DNA of 64,000 nt from contig CM053801.1 of assembly GCA_028671895.1 (NCBI GenBank), forward strand, positions 10,763,375 through 10,827,374, given 5' to 3'. Below, piece after piece: positions 1 through 12,955 of the stretch. This DNA comes from Oenanthe sinensis (lineage: Eukaryota; Streptophyta; Magnoliopsida; Apiales; Apiaceae). Every line of letters starts with the position of its first letter. The stretch's first letter is position 1. Position numbers and translations under genes: made by a program. The notes under the pieces are model-generated. The model ran no database searches and was not told the DNA's origin. It worked only from the letters and a program-made list of their open reading frames with translations.

Positions 1-59
1 TTAAAATAAAATATAAATATACTAAATACATACCTTGACCAATTACCTTTATATAGAAA

Positions 60-255
60 TTAACATAAGGGGGTCTTTCTAGTGTGTGCCATACAACTAC
101 TTTTTAATGAGTTGGCTAATTTTAATTGGTGAGAATTTTTGTGCATACATGGGGCCATTATTATTAATGAGAATGGAGCCAATAAAAATTTAACTCATCA
201 AAAAGTAGTTGTTAGTGGGTATCCATGGCACACACTAGAAAAACCGTTAACATAA
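60..255. mobile_element. Mutator-type MITE with 9-bp target duplication
   Basis: The 178-bp element at 69-246 starts GGGGGTCTTTCTAGTGTGTG and ends with an imperfect reverse complement (CACACACTAGAAAAACCG). The similarity continues inward through a block reading about AACTACTTTTTAATGAGTT and its inverse. Both sides carry the same 9 bases, TTAACATAA, at 60-68 and 247-255. A perfect 9-bp target duplication with terminal inverted repeats is the signature of Mutator-like elements. There is no ORF, so the element is non-autonomous. Confidence 0.8.
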
Positions 256-3200
256 TACTTTAAATAAAGATTCTACACATTACACTATTGGTGTACCCTC
301 GCAAACTAATAAGTAATATCATCCTAATTTATATTAGAGGATATAAATTGTATTGCTCATTCTTGTTATTTGATTTTGAGTTAAAAATTAAAATAATCAA
401 CTAATCTGATTACAATTAATACAATTTCCAATATCAAATTGGGCAAAAAAATATAGTATCTAAGTATCTAATTTTATTTGTAGGTACTTTTCCTTTTCGA
501 AAAATGAGTTTTCTTTTAAAGTAATCTTTTGCAAGAATCTTGTCAAGCTGGTTGGGAACCAAAGAAATGTAAATCATCCCACAAACAAATATCCATATTA
601 TCGGCAATACATATGATTTTAATCCGAGTATTATTAGGGTTTTATCTTATGGATATCGCTGAGTCTTTTAACTTTATCTATACCTATTTCCTAACATCGA
701 TGTTCACAAAGAGTTTATACTTTATACTAGTTAAATATTTAATATGACATCGAATACATAAGAAGTCGTACATTATAAAGGTTAGTGGCTTAAACAAGGA
801 CTTGGTTACTAAAAGAACAAGTTTTGATGTGCCCAAATTTATAGTTTAGCTTCTTTAATATAAGTGATAGAAATCATGAAGATTCCATTAAACCCTTTGG
901 AAAATTAAAACTGTATGGTAATTATCCAATAGATGGCAAGCAATAAAAATATATATAACTGAAAGTCAAAAATACATAACGAATGTAATGCATGCTTGCT
1001 CTCTCTGTCAGGTGAGAAAAGAAGTTAACAAATAGTTTTGCAAAAAACAAACCCGTTACGATTATTGATTACTAATATTATTCTCACCAGTATAATGTTT
1101 AAGAGAGGCCTGCACCAAGCATAGCAATTTGTAGCAGTAAATTGTGAATCTGGTAACAACATCCCAAAAGGAGTTTGAAGCATTCCACAAAAGCAAACAA
1201 CCTATCATGTTTGGATTTTCATTTTAAGTACACAAGAGGACATGAAAGTACACAAAATAAGTATATTTATATTTTATCCAAAAAATACATTTTTATCAAA
1301 TACTCAATGTTATATATGAAAAATACATATATATTATGTATTATAGAAATTTACAAAAAAATTGTATTATATTATATTGTTTATTTTTATTTGATATATT
1401 ACTAAAACGCGACACGAAAAAGTACACAACAAGAAAGTACATGAATCTAGTTATTGTGTATGGGTTTGATAATGAGGTACACCAAACACGAAAGTGCATG
1501 ATACGATTCCAAGTTCTACTTAAAACTAACCAACTCATAAGTAATTTTAAAAAGTAAAAATGATGTACTTATTTTTTATATATACTTATTACAACTTTAT
1601 AATATGAATTAACAAAAAAAAATATAATTCAAACAAATAAAAAATATAGTATCGAAAGTCCAAACATATTATAATAAAGGTAAAAAAAAAAAAACCTAGC
1701 AAGTCTAATTGTTTTTAGAAGGAAGCTAAGCAGGTCCTAATCCAGTATCAGTTGATTATGATTTCTCTTTTAAAGCATTTCATTATCAATATTTTGAAAG
1801 CAAACAAGGAACCCCGATAAATTTCAGCTCAATAAGTAATAATCATGTATACAGTAGGAAACTATTTGTATCACATGAATTGAATATACAACCCATATAG
1901 AAATAAGGCACTTACATTACATGGGCTAGTATATGAAACCATTGCTGAGTGATATTCCCAGTAATATATATCTATCTTCATCGTCGTCGTCGTCTTATTC
2001 TTCCGGGTTGGAATCCATATATGACCCAACTTGGAATCGGGTCGAAGATAGGAGGATCCAAATGGGTTGACTGAAAGGTATAGACATGGGGCCTGTAGAT
2101 CAAATGGTAATGGGTAGGGTTCATAATACTTTGAGAAGAAGATCATATTTTTCACAGCCTTCTGTTTGATTCGTTATCTGTGCTCTTAGCAGCGCTATTT
2201 TTTGTGACCTATATTTTAACTTGCGACATTTTAACTTGCGATATTAAATAAGGTAACCTATTAAGCTTGCTCTGAGCCGATAACGAATAGTTGGTTCTTG
2301 GTTGGTAACAAAATAATTAAGTTATATATGGAGACCATTATTTTATAAAGGAACATTTTTTTTGCAGGAAAGATAAGAAAAAAATACTATAAAATTTTAT
2401 TTAAATTCTAATTTTAGTAATAATTACGTTTTTCATGAATAAAGAAAATAATTCTGTGAGATATAGCATTTTCATTATATTTTGATTAATTTTATCTTAA
2501 TGATAAGTGTAAATTATTAGGGTTACGAAGTTACTGATTAATATAGTAATTCTCCCTTACGTTATTTGAAGTGACAGTCAACGAGTGGAAAATTAAACTT
2601 AGTCAAACTGTTTTATAAATGAAAAAAATGATTTTCTCTTGACATATAATTAGATAAGATTTATCAAAATAATAATAAAATCTAATCTAATGTATATATG
2701 TTATATTTTGAGGCATAGACTGAAAACGAACAGATAATGTATTTTTGACACCGCTTTTACGAGATATAAAATGTTTTATTAAATTAAAAGAGTGTTTGTT
2801 TTAAAGATTTTTAAAAGAATATATTTTGAATATATTTTCTAAATATATTTGTTCAACTTATCCTCAACAAAGTCCTGCATAGATATAAAATGTAGATTTT
2901 ATCCCGGAAGTCCCTAACTGTCTTATTTAATGAGATAAAATACATTTTAATTCAAGCAAAAATATTCCTTGGACTTTATGGTCATTATTAATTTAGGAGT
3001 ATTATGTTTAAATATATTTGAAGTCAAAACTTTAGTCCAAATATCGACAAGTTCCTACAAATGACTATCGAATATTGTTTCATGTTGTAGAGACAACGAA
3101 ACGATCATTTTCTCGAAATAATAACTACACATGTCCAATTGACTTGAAACTTGGAGAATGTCACTAGAATACTGAAAAAGAATTTTATGATTTTTTTCAT

Positions 3201-3340
3201 GATTTTGGGTGATTTTTATTTTTGGCATGTACTTTCGATACGTAATTGATTGTTCGGTCAATTAAAAGTAATCGAAGGAACTCCAAATTGAGTAGGATTT
3301 TTGATCATGACCTACTTGGAAGATTTGTTCCCAAATTTTA
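256..3340. other. AT-rich intergenic DNA, no gene recognised
   Basis: I see no coding exon here. The longest open stretch (1871-2155, minus) gives a 94-residue translation with no recognisable motif, low-complexity TTTT from a GTC-type trinucleotide run near 1980-1995, and no exon partners. The rest is AT-rich DNA with short homopolymer runs. Confidence 0.5.
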
Positions 3341-5000
3341 AACGTCATATTCATCATCGTATGGTTCTGTTACACGTTTATTAGCTTTATTATTTTACTA
3401 AATGAGGCTAGCACGTTTTTCCATGCACCCATGTGGGTACAGATGAGGGAACACATATTTGAATTTATGTACCTTTCCCTTATTTTAAAGAAGGCTTGTT
3501 CCCTCTCTCCCCCATCTAAATCCTAATTTTCTTTTTTAAATACCCTCAACCCTCACTCATTTTTTCAAGCATTTGAGTTAAGTAAATGCTGCAAATTTTC
3601 TCTCCAAGAAGCTCTCTAGTCCAGAAACTTTTCATCTTTCTGAGTTCTTGAATTATAAGCTTAGTTCATCCATAGATCTGACATCTACCAAACTTATAAA
3701 CACATTTACATGCTCATATAATACACACACCGCACAAGTATCTTTTGGCTATCTACTTACCATATCTTAGCAGCCCTTAGACTTGTCTTGTTGCTCCCTA
3801 AGTCATACCCAAAGTTAATATTCCGGTCATTTTTCGGTGACTTTTTCCGGTAACCTCTTTTTGTATGTTTTAAGCTTCAAACTAGTTTTTTCTCTTGATT
3901 TCTTTTTAGATCTCAAGGGTTATAAGTTGGTTAGTTATATTATATATATAATAGCAGCTTGGTTCATGTTTAGTAGTGTATACACGTTGCTTGCTTGATT
4001 TTTAAGTGTATACACAAATTCTTGTTCCCGATCCTAACTCGTATCCTTTGATTTCGCAAGAAATATTGTTGTCTCTCACTATAGAGCACAAGGGTCATAA
4101 GTTAGTTATTTCTTGTCTATTATATATATATAATATTTGGCTTTACTATATATATATATATATATATATAGATCTTGCTTTGTTTGATTTTTAGCTTATA
4201 TATATATTTGGTCTTGTTTACGATTTATATATACACGAGCTTTATTCGTTTCTCTTCTTCAAGTATACATAAAGAGTGAACCAAACCAAGAGAGTTAGTA
4301 GCTTTTCTCTGTCCTTAGTTGTTAATATCCTTAATTTATTTAGGGATTAGATACAACACCTATTTACTTTAATTCCGAGTCGAGGCTAGTTAATATAAGT
4401 CGATATATACGACATAAGCAAAAGGCTTCCTTGTTGAGTTTTAGTATCTAAACCAAGCTCTTATTACGAGTTTGAGCTGAATAGTATAAATTTCATATAA
4501 AGATATAAATAAAAGGTTCCTCGAATATTTGCAAGGTAACTCACTTCAATTCTGAGTTGAGTTTTGTGTATAAGTCGAGGTACGACATAAACATAAATAC
4601 TCCTTGTTGAATTATAAAGTGAAAAAAACCCAACACACATTCCGAGTAATAATATTTTGTATAAATCTCACATATTATTTAGAGATATAAACGAAATAAA
4701 CTCATTGAATATTTGTGGATTTATTCTTGATTGTTTTAAGGCCATAATTTAGTAGTAGTGTAGCCTTATAAACAAAATAGTTAGCAAACGTACTTGATCA
4801 CATTCAAGTCAAGTAAATTATTGCTCCAAGACAAGGCTAAAGTCTTGACTGGAAAATGGATCTTTGAATCTTTTTTTCTAGTTTTCCTGTAATTATTTTT
4901 TGGAGCAATGCTGCAATGGTGGTCCATTTCTTTGTTATTGAGTTGCTATGTTGTCTTAAGAAAGCTTTTGATGGTGGTTATATAATTCAGAAACCACTAG
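3340..5000 (+). other. Leader-like region without an ORF (possible non-coding transcript or LTR-like repeat)
   Basis: A pyrimidine-rich stretch at about 3490-3560 contains a TATA-like TTTAAATAC at 3535-3543. It is followed by several hundred bases that read like a plant 5' leader (CT-rich, short A/T runs, few G), and then by TA microsatellites at about 4120-4170. No ORF longer than about 60 codons follows. A diverged two-copy repeat lies inside (listed separately). This could be a non-coding RNA gene, a solo LTR or a dead leader; the sequence does not decide. Confidence 0.3.
4358..4722. repeat. Diverged tandem repeat, two units of about 180 bp
   Basis: Two consecutive blocks share the same order of phrases: CACYT...TTTAATTCCGAGT / TTCAATTCTGAGT, then ATAAGTCGA...ACGACATAA, then CTTCCTTGTTGA / CTCCTTGTTGA, then AGATATAAA and GAATATTTG. 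The first unit covers about 4358-4533 and the second about 4534-4722. Divergence is substantial, so the duplication is old. Confidence 0.6.
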
Positions 5001-5422
5001 AAAATATTGGACCACACTGCAAAAGTAGAACTGAATCATAATTGTTATAAAACACTCTTTTTATGTTTGCAAGAGAGAGAACACTATTATAATTGTGCAG
5101 AAAGTTGAGGGATTTCATTAGCTTCATGTAAAATGAGATTGCACCATAAAATACACTAGGAAGCCCTTTTTGGGAAAGACATGGTAGTGCAACTGAAACT
5201 GAACAATTAAGTATAAACTAATAGGCCTTCAAAGTTAACTGGCCGGTAAGGGACATAGGAAATAAAGATAATTGTGTAGAAAGAGTTGTTTGGGAGGGTC
5301 AGAAGTCTCAGTTGGTATTTTCTTTACACTGCCCCACCTGAAAGTAAAGATTATGAATGTTTTAGGAACATAGATATTCATCTTCAGAGTGTAAACTTAA
5401 TGAGGATGAATAATGTTGGATG

Positions 5423-6056
5423 CTAACCATATTCCTTTGGTGTTTTGCATTTATAACATTCCATCCTACTGGCATAGTTGTGTACGCCACATCCGTATCT
5501 GACAAAAGTACCAAGCTGTCCATATTAGATGTGAAACTCATGTAGGATGATTAAATATTTTCAGGATGTCATAAACAGTTGCGATTATAATTATTGTTGC
5601 TTAATTATAACATTTTAACTCCGCGTCATAATTTTATGCATTTTCGCAGAATTCAGAGAGAAATAACTATATGTTCTACATTTTTAAGCAATGCAGATTG
5701 GTAATAGAAAAACCATAAAATCACCTATTGCAAATCCAGTCACCACATTTCCAACCAGGAGGAACTGTATTTTCACATGCATACCCTCCTGATGCCATCA
5801 CGCCAGCACCATACCCGTAAAAATCTTCTTTTGATGCACCACATCTGAAGCAATTTGTTCTGCTAGCATAATTATGTGCTCCACAGTTCATGACATTGCA
5901 GTACCAGTCCCCAGCCAATACTTCTTCTCTGTTGATGCCATAGGATGCCATATCAGCCTCACTGCCAAACTTGGGGAATCTACAACGATGACATGAATCT
6001 CGTTTCTTAAAATTCAAATGCTGGCACGAACCACACATCCAGTCTCCGCTGCTCAT
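5423..6056 (-). CDS. RanBP2-type zinc finger protein, three fingers, two exons
   Basis: Coding exons are 6056-5725 and 5498-5423, joined across a GT..AG intron, giving 135 residues ending KTPKEYG. Three RanBP2/NZF fingers follow one another: GDWMCGSCQHLNF...CHRC near residues 4-26, GDWYCNVMNCGAHNYASRTNCFRC near 49-72, and GDWICNRYGCGVHNYASRMECYKC near 105-128. Each has the four cysteines of the fold; the last two carry the plant variant W-x-C-x(4)-C-x-x-H-N-[FY]-A-S-R-x-x-C-[FY]-[RK]-C. Plant proteins of this class are small and are thought to bind single-stranded RNA or protein partners; that role comes from the family and is not shown here. The third finger is split by the intron, and reading exon 1 alone stops just after CNR. 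The start is the first Met, right before the first finger. It stands alone, with no close neighbour gene. Confidence 0.93.
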
Positions 6057-9000
6057 TTTTCTCTCTCTTTATATATTGAAGTACTGAAAAGAAGAAATTA
6101 TACAATTTATCACAGTTTATTCATATAAACAGCTAAAGCATGAACAATATTAATGAGTGCATATTGCAATTTATATGCTTAATGAATTAAGACAGAGCTA
6201 ATCATTTATTGTTAAATATATAGTATATAAATCCATATCAATTATTTCATGAAAGATTTTGGCTCAATGGCTGACAGATGCTTGGATAGAAAACTTCATT
6301 GTGCATCTTTTATTCAATGGAGATTCAACAAAGTTTGGAACACTTCCTAGTTCAAAAGGGTAGAAAAATAGATGTACAAGTGATATTAATCATAGAAGAA
6401 TCATCTCTACAAAGAAAACAAGCTTTAACATAAAGGACTTGCCTCAAGAACTTGAATAATGGCGTGGAAGTAGTTGATAGTATGACCGGAACTAGCTGAA
6501 GAGATATGTTAATGGAATTGATGATTTTGATGGACACTTAGAATGGTTTATATACTTGATGAGGCCTCTAGGGTGGGGCTAAAGTGGACCCATTCATGTC
6601 ATGTAAGTTGTGGATTGACTACTAGGTATGGGATTCTAAAATTAAATTTTCTGAAAGTTTTAGATAAACCTTCACTTCTCTGCGGCCTTCTCCTCAAGAG
6701 GTAGTGTGATATCAAGGTTTTCTAAAGGTGTGAGATGATTAAGTTGCATGCATGAAAGCACATATCTAGTTGTTTGTTCCAATAATGCCCTTCTTTACAT
6801 GATTCCCCAGGCATTATTTGAAAGGAATTCAAGTATTATTCTGCTTTTTACCATATCCATTTGTGGAGGTGTTATGAGGGGCAAGTGTTATTTAGATGTG
6901 TGGAAACAGGGATATGTTACCTCCATTCTTGCTCAAATGGATGGCCCCACTTATGTTGACATGGATTCAGTGTAACCTGCATACAGACTTTTTGATTACT
7001 TCTTTATGTTGTTTTGTTTGACATGGTTCAAGTTGGAAGGCTAGTTTATTATTAAAGGTCCTTGTTAGGAATCAGTTCCTCATGATGCCCATCCATTGTC
7101 AAGTTCTATTTTTCTTATGGTTTCTTTTTTTGCAATAAATTAAAAACCATCTCAAGATTCGTAATTAGTGGCTTTCTGTAGTATTTTTTTATCATTACTA
7201 TTTACTTTATGCTGGATGTGCAGTAAAATTCTTTGCTAGACCATGAATCTACACCAAAGGAAGCCTAGCATTTGTATGGTTGATTTGCTAGTTATTCCTA
7301 AAAGTAGTAAATTGGTATTTTTACTCCTTTGGATCATTACATTGCAACTCCATATGAAGAATGACCTGGCCACTTAAAAAAAACATGCTATATATATATA
7401 TATATATTCATCTTTGAAGACCTGTGTTTAATATATTAGATAGTTTTGTTGAGTTTACATGGTGCCCCAGCCCCTCCCTAGATTTATCTTATATACAAAT
7501 CCAGTTTCAAGTTATATTAGCGATGAAGCATTAATCTGACGGTATCAATCATGCTCTTTATCTGAGTTACAAGCTAATGCACAAATGTTTCAGGAGCCTT
7601 GTACAAAAGGAGTCTTAGTTATTTCCGCATCTTCCTAGTTTGCCGGCCATGTCATTATTCTCTGCCAAAAATTAAATTAGGCATGTTTATTTCATTACAT
7701 ATCAATAACTTGCATAAATATGCTTAAATTTCAAGGGCTGCTGCATAATGATGGTATCTGATTATAAAAAGTACACAACTTATGCCATTTACATATTGTA
7801 TATCATGCCTGATATGTAACATGGTACATGCATCTTACTTTGATTAATTATAACTTTTGCAGCCTAAGCTTTATGCAGATGCTGATGGCTATGGAATTTA
7901 CCACGAGTGAAATTTTGTTCAGAATGCTCATCAACAAATGCATTCTGCAACTATGGAGGTACATATAATTTTTTCTTCTTGCCTTTAGAGGCTTTGTGAT
8001 TTCGTATTTCGTCTTTATTGTTTTTAAAATAAATTCTTTAATTTGGTGGAGAATTTAATTAGTAAATCAATGTGCTAATTCTAATTTTCAGAAGGTTCCA
8101 CTAATATTACTGTATAGTTCCCTCCATCCATATGATACCTAGGACGTACCTTGTGGCAAAGCATATTTCCGCAAAATAGTAAATCCCTGTAATTATATAT
8201 GCTACAAAATATACTGGAGTACATCACATTTAAATGCTTCTTTTCATCAATATTTTCTCCTTTTTGGCTAAAATCTACACTAAATACATGGCAGAAACAC
8301 ATAGTGACAGATTGCAAGGCATATCTTCATAGCATATCAAATAAATAGTTATAAATATAAGTTGTATACCCATATAGATGGCCTTTTAATTTTTTTTTAG
8401 TTAGTTGTCAGTAGTCAGGTTATTGATGATGATGTATAAGATATATCTGTGATCTATTTTTATAAATGTACAGTATATTAGATACCCCTGGAAAGGATTG
8501 TCGAAAACGTCTAGTGTCGACAGTATACACATGGAATATCTTTGCTCCAAAGATATTAGAGAGGGAGTGGTCCACATGTAATATACTGTATGTTTAAACT
8601 TCAGAACACAAATCTTAAATCCTATAGCCAATAGGCCATGGCTTCAATCCTTTCTTCAGGTTATTGTTGGACAACAAACCTGCGACAAAGTCTGAATATT
8701 GCTCAAAGCTAGGGCTATATATGGCCGGTGGCTCGGGTTGCCATTTGATTGAAATGGAACTTAAATATAAACTTTTATTTAAACAATTAAATTTTATTAA
8801 ATGGGCAGATTATCATGCTTGTGGTTGGATTTTGTCTACTAAGCCAAGTGAGCTAAAATATTTATGATTAATAGAGTTGGAGAAGTATTATACAAAATCG
8901 TAAAAGTACATAAATTCAATTTGAATTTGATCTCTTAACAAATTTAAGACGAACCTGAATAAACGAATCTTGACATTTCCAAACTTGTTCACAAACAGCT

Positions 9001-10160
9001 TGATTTCAGAGGCCCTCTATCTACAAACATAGAAATATTTAGCATAGGTTAGCTTGGTGGGCACTGAAGAAAACCAATAATTATGGAGTCCTTATTAGGC
9101 AACAACTCACAACTCTCCTCAGAAAATACTGAAAGCTGGACATCCATTGGCCATTTGGTGGTTGGGGCCACATTCTCTGATGTGTCAAGCATAGCATATT
9201 CCACGTAAGCACCTCGGTGTTGCTCTAGAATTTGCTAATGAGGAATCCTAATCATCAATGTTGATATTTTGTATATATATTCCCATTTGAAGAAAACCTT
9301 AGACAGAGCATTCCTCCAAGCCTCTTTATTCTGGACATGTGACTATTCTGAATGGGGGATAATTCTCCTCAATAATACTCAAGAGAATCCACATCCTATC
9401 TGTGATGCGAAAAATAGCCGCTTCTTTTGATTATGAATATTCTCTTTTCTACAATGCCCCATTTTAGTGTTTTTCCAGTTAATGCTACACGTTTATCATG
9501 AAATTAACATTGTTGGACACTGATTTATGAACTTCTCATCTCATCTTCGTGATGTAAATATTTCTTTAAGCTTTATCTTTAAATTGACAGTTTTTATAAA
9601 AATTAACTCATAAATTATCTATTACAGTCGTATTTTTCTTTTCGGGTAGTTCACATATTATTTAATTATGGGAGGATGAGTAGTGAAAATCAAAGAATTT
9701 CACTTTTTTTAGCTCTAGGAGCATCTTTAACGCGGCTAAGCACTCATTCTTTTGTCTCGTTAACTTTCTTTTTTCCAATGTAATATCATTTAGTGTAGGT
9801 TATAGTACCTGCTATCGTTTTTGGGTTTGATCGTGTCATTTGTGATTCTATCCTATCATCAATGTTCTAAAATAGCTAATCGGCACCATAACCTTCTAGT
9901 GATTAATCGGATAAACGAACATCAATAAGAATGATTAACCGGAGCACTGGTCGGACATAATATGATATAATTATTCTGTTTAATTTATTAATTTTAGTAT
10001 TTTACTTGTTTGATTTAACCGGTATATGTTTATTATATTATAAAGCAAGATTATACGAGTATCACTTACTATATTGGTGTTTTATCCAGCTTGTAAGTTT
10101 TTAACGGCGATGGTTTAATTGATCTTAGCCGTCCAACTTCCTTTTTCCCCCCTGATCCAA
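6057..10160. other. Intergenic region with unidentified exon-like pieces
   Basis: No complete gene is visible over 4.1 kb. An exon-like piece lies at 7863-7958 (+), bounded by TTTTGCAG and GTACAT. It reads PKLYADADGYGIYHE, then a stop, then NFVQNAHQQMHSATME, so if it came from an exon it is dead. A TA microsatellite sits at about 7390-7407. Around 9857-9960 is a degenerate repeat beginning AATGTTCTAAAATAGC. Short open stretches at 6748-6975, 8081-8317 and 8401-8631 show no known domain. Confidence 0.4.
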
Positions 10161-10171
10161 GATTATGACAT

Positions 10172-10772
10172 TCTGGATGCAATGTTTATCTATTAGGCCA
10201 AGATGGGTTGTTTGATGAAGCTGAGACTTTTATTACAAGTATGGAAATGAAGCCAGATGACGTTATAATTCTTATGTGCTCGGCTCTTGTAGGCCTCACA
10301 ATAATCTTGAACTGGGGATAAGTGGCTGAACATTAGAACTTGGGCTTGTATGCTACTATCTAACATCTATGCTGGACCAAATACATGGGCTGAGTCAAAA
10401 GAATCGGATCTAGATTTCATGTGCGGATACAAAGAAAAATCCAGGATGCTGGATGACCTGAACTGAACACTGAACAGCTTCGCTCAGGAATATGTTGTTA
10501 ATGACAGAGCACATCCTCAGTGAGAATAACAAAATCTTGGATGAAATAAAGAGACTTCAACATTGATGAAGATTTAAAGGAATGTATTCTTTGTCCATGT
10601 TGTGAGAGGCTTTTGGGTTAAGTCAGGACAGGAACATGGTCGACAAGTTAAGGATCTTCGTGTTTGTGAAAAATCTCATCAGGCTATTAAAAAGGGAGAT
10701 TTTTGCAAGAGATAGGAATTGTTAATCCACCATTATAGACAAGGTTCTTATTCATGCATGGACTTTTGGTGA
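10172..10772 (+). pseudogene. Decayed PPR protein C-terminus (last PPR, E, E+ and DYW-type region)
   Basis: Pieces in several frames follow the order of a plant PLS-type PPR protein tail: SGCNVYLLGQDGLFDEAETF and TSMEMKPDDVI (10172-10270); NNLELG and VAEH (about 10299-10332); CYYLTSML and KKNPGC (about 10350-10450); EYVVNDRAHPQ and KILDEIKRL (about 10490-10559); CERLLG (about 10602-10619); VKDLRVCEKSHQAIK at 10647-10691; and HHYRQGSYSCMDFW with its stop at 10770-10772. The family consensus here is HEFVVGDRSHP, then KNLRVCGDCHSAIK, then FHHFKDGxCSCGDYW. At least six frame changes or stops break the reading, so no protein can be made. Intact members act in organelle RNA editing. The N-terminal PPR array is not visible upstream, so this is a truncated relic ending in DFW instead of DYW. 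Confidence 0.85.
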
Positions 10773-11301
10773 AAGCACAGCAACTACATGTTGCTGCATA
10801 TATTTAAATAAAGATTTGTTATCTGAAACTGAGAAAGTATCTTTGTACGTTCCATGTAATAAGTAATTCTTTGTAGTCTGTGTATATGATCTTATTGAAT
10901 TCTCATATCTAAACATACAACTAGTGTTGGGATATCAGTCACGTCAGGTGCGGCCACATCATTTTGCGTTGTGTGATAAAATTAATATTTATTATATATC
11001 GGAAAGTTTAGCTCAACCAGTTAATTATTTTTTTGCAATCTGGTTTGGTTTTTGTAGATAGTAATTTACTCGCTTGTACTTGTTGTAATTGCAGTTTGAA
11101 TATGATTAGTGGAAACTAGTAGATCTGGTTCAGATATAAATGAAAAGATATTTGTATACCACCATGTTTCTTGCTTGGTCTATATATTTCTCAAACATCC
11201 AAACCCATCTCTTTTATTTATTTATACTAGTACAAGGTGAGTTTTTACATAAGCTAGCTTGGTAGCATCATTGTCTTGTGAGCTATGTAATTTCTTAATT
11301 T

Positions 11302-11889
11302 TCACTCTTCCATGCTAGAAACTGAGCTTTGCTCGAAAGAGTTTCGCCTTGCCGTTGCTAGAATAGTCTTGTCGGCAACTATGAAATATGCAGCACCAGC
11401 CACTGCAATGACATAAAAACAAACAACAAATTAAAGATGTAAACTATACAGTAATAGTAGAGTTTGTCTCTGTGTATCAACCTGTGGAGATGATGAGAGC
11501 CTGAGCAGTGTGGTTAAGGTAGGTTCTGGCCCAAGGCAGCATCCTAGCACTAGCTACCTGCGTGTGTTTGAATGAAACTTTGTATCAGATTTTTAGTTTC
11601 CCAAGCTGAAAATCGATATAAAGATTATAATAGAGGACTTACGGTCGGAATAGCAGTTGCAATAGTAGCAACCACAGCAGCTTTTGCTCCAGCAACCACA
11701 CCTTCTGTACATACAAAGATTAATACCAATTATATTGGTACAGGGTGCTCCATTATTCAAGAAAAGCAAGCAAATGCATGTGAACAAGCATTACGTACCA
11801 TGAGAACACCGTTTGGCCATGGCTAGCTTTTGGTCCAATGAAACCATGTTGTTTCTTTCAAGAGGTGAGTGAGCCATATCTTTAGCCAT
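11302..11889 (-). CDS. ENOD93: Early nodulin 93 (ENOD93) family protein, four exons
   Basis: Four exons, 11889-11799, 11704-11643, 11557-11482 and 11402-11302, join in phase to 109 residues, the usual size of the family. Diagnostic blocks are SLDQKLAMAKRCSHEGVVAG (about 17-36), ATIATAIPT, ARMLPWARTYLNHTAQALII and VAGAAYFIVADKTILATARR. There are two hydrophobic stretches, near residues 31-50 and 71-90, which fits a small membrane protein. ENOD93 was first described as a nodule-induced gene, but it is widespread in non-legumes; its biochemical role is not settled, though links to mitochondria and nitrogen response have been reported. Every intron has GT..AG ends. A TATA box lies about 95 bp upstream of the start codon. 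No truncation or frameshift is seen. Confidence 0.95.
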
Positions 11890-11982
11890 TGCAGATTGAA
11901 AGAAAATGTTGAAATCCTAAGTTATAGTAGTTAATTCAGGTGGTTGGTTTGGATTGAGGAGTGTAATGAAATTGTGGTTGGA

Positions 11983-11991
11983 TATTTATAG
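11983..11991 (-). promoter_or_regulatory. TATA box of the ENOD93 gene
   Basis: On the minus strand the sequence reads CTATAAATA, a near-consensus plant TATA box, about 95 bp before the ENOD93 start codon at 11889. Transcription would be expected to begin near 11950-11960, leaving a leader of about 65 nt. Confidence 0.65.
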
Positions 11992-12947
11992 GCTCAAATA
12001 TTCCGTTTTTAGGTGTAACAGTCTGAGATCTGGCCAAATTAGTTTGATGGTTTTCAAGAAATACTACCGTCGGAGGCACTTGTTTATATTTATCCAACTG
12101 CTTTTTTATACACTACTTTCTCACTTGGATTTCCTCTTGTTTTGCTCTGTTACTAATGATTTTTGTCTTGTTTCTTTCTACACTCATGCCTTTTGTTCCT
12201 CGGGGATACAACTCTATTTTATCCCCAAGCAAGGACTCTAATCTATAATCTATACCAATACCACATTATATGAAGTAGTTAAATAGTTAAATCTAATCAT
12301 TTTATTTTTCCCAAATTTAAAAATAGTATTTCCAATATAATATTATATTTGTCCCACTTAATTATTAACATTTATATGGCATACGAGCCACAAAGTTTTA
12401 GAAAAATGTGTAAAGCAATTAAATATAATAAAAATTTAGAATTTATTTATAAAAATATTAATATTATTTTACAAAATGTGAAAGTATTAAAAAATTGAAT
12501 GAAACAAAAATAATAATGGGACCATAAATATATATATTTTTTTTGCTAATTAGGACCATAAATAATTACTTATATCACTGTCTCAACTTCCTCTTTTAAG
12601 TTACTTTCAAAAAATGGGGCAACTCAATTAGCCTTTCTTATCCCCAAGGTCTTGAAATTTTCAATTCTCACCTATATCAATATAGATTGAACATATAATA
12701 ATGAGTATTTTAAAGGATTAATTAAAAAAAAAAGGTTACTTTCACAAATACATGAGCATATAAATTTATATGTTAGCAAGGTTGCTAACAAAGGTTTAAA
12801 AATCTACTCCGTATTTGTTATCTTGCATTTAAATATGATCTGTTTTTCAAATAAAGAGATAGATAGGTGTTGGGAACATAAATTGTCTGTGAAAGAGTGA
12901 AACCATGGTCTGCCTGGATCCAGAGCCAAATTAGCTGAAGTTTTACA

Positions 12948-12955
12948 ACACGTGT
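12948..12955. promoter_or_regulatory. G-box / ABRE-like palindrome ACACGTGT
   Basis: The palindrome ACACGTGT has a CACGTG core bound by plant bZIP and bHLH factors. It lies about 1.06 kb upstream of the ENOD93 start. Whether it acts on that gene is inference; a single hexamer at this distance can occur by chance. Confidence 0.3.

Noticed and set aside
1871..2155. 94-codon ORF on the minus strand
   Set aside because: No motif, no splice partners, and it crosses a trinucleotide run; I see no reason to call it coding.
11572..11826. 84-codon plus-strand ORF across the ENOD93 locus
   Set aside because: It is antisense to ENOD93 exons and introns; the minus-strand gene with four phased exons explains the region.
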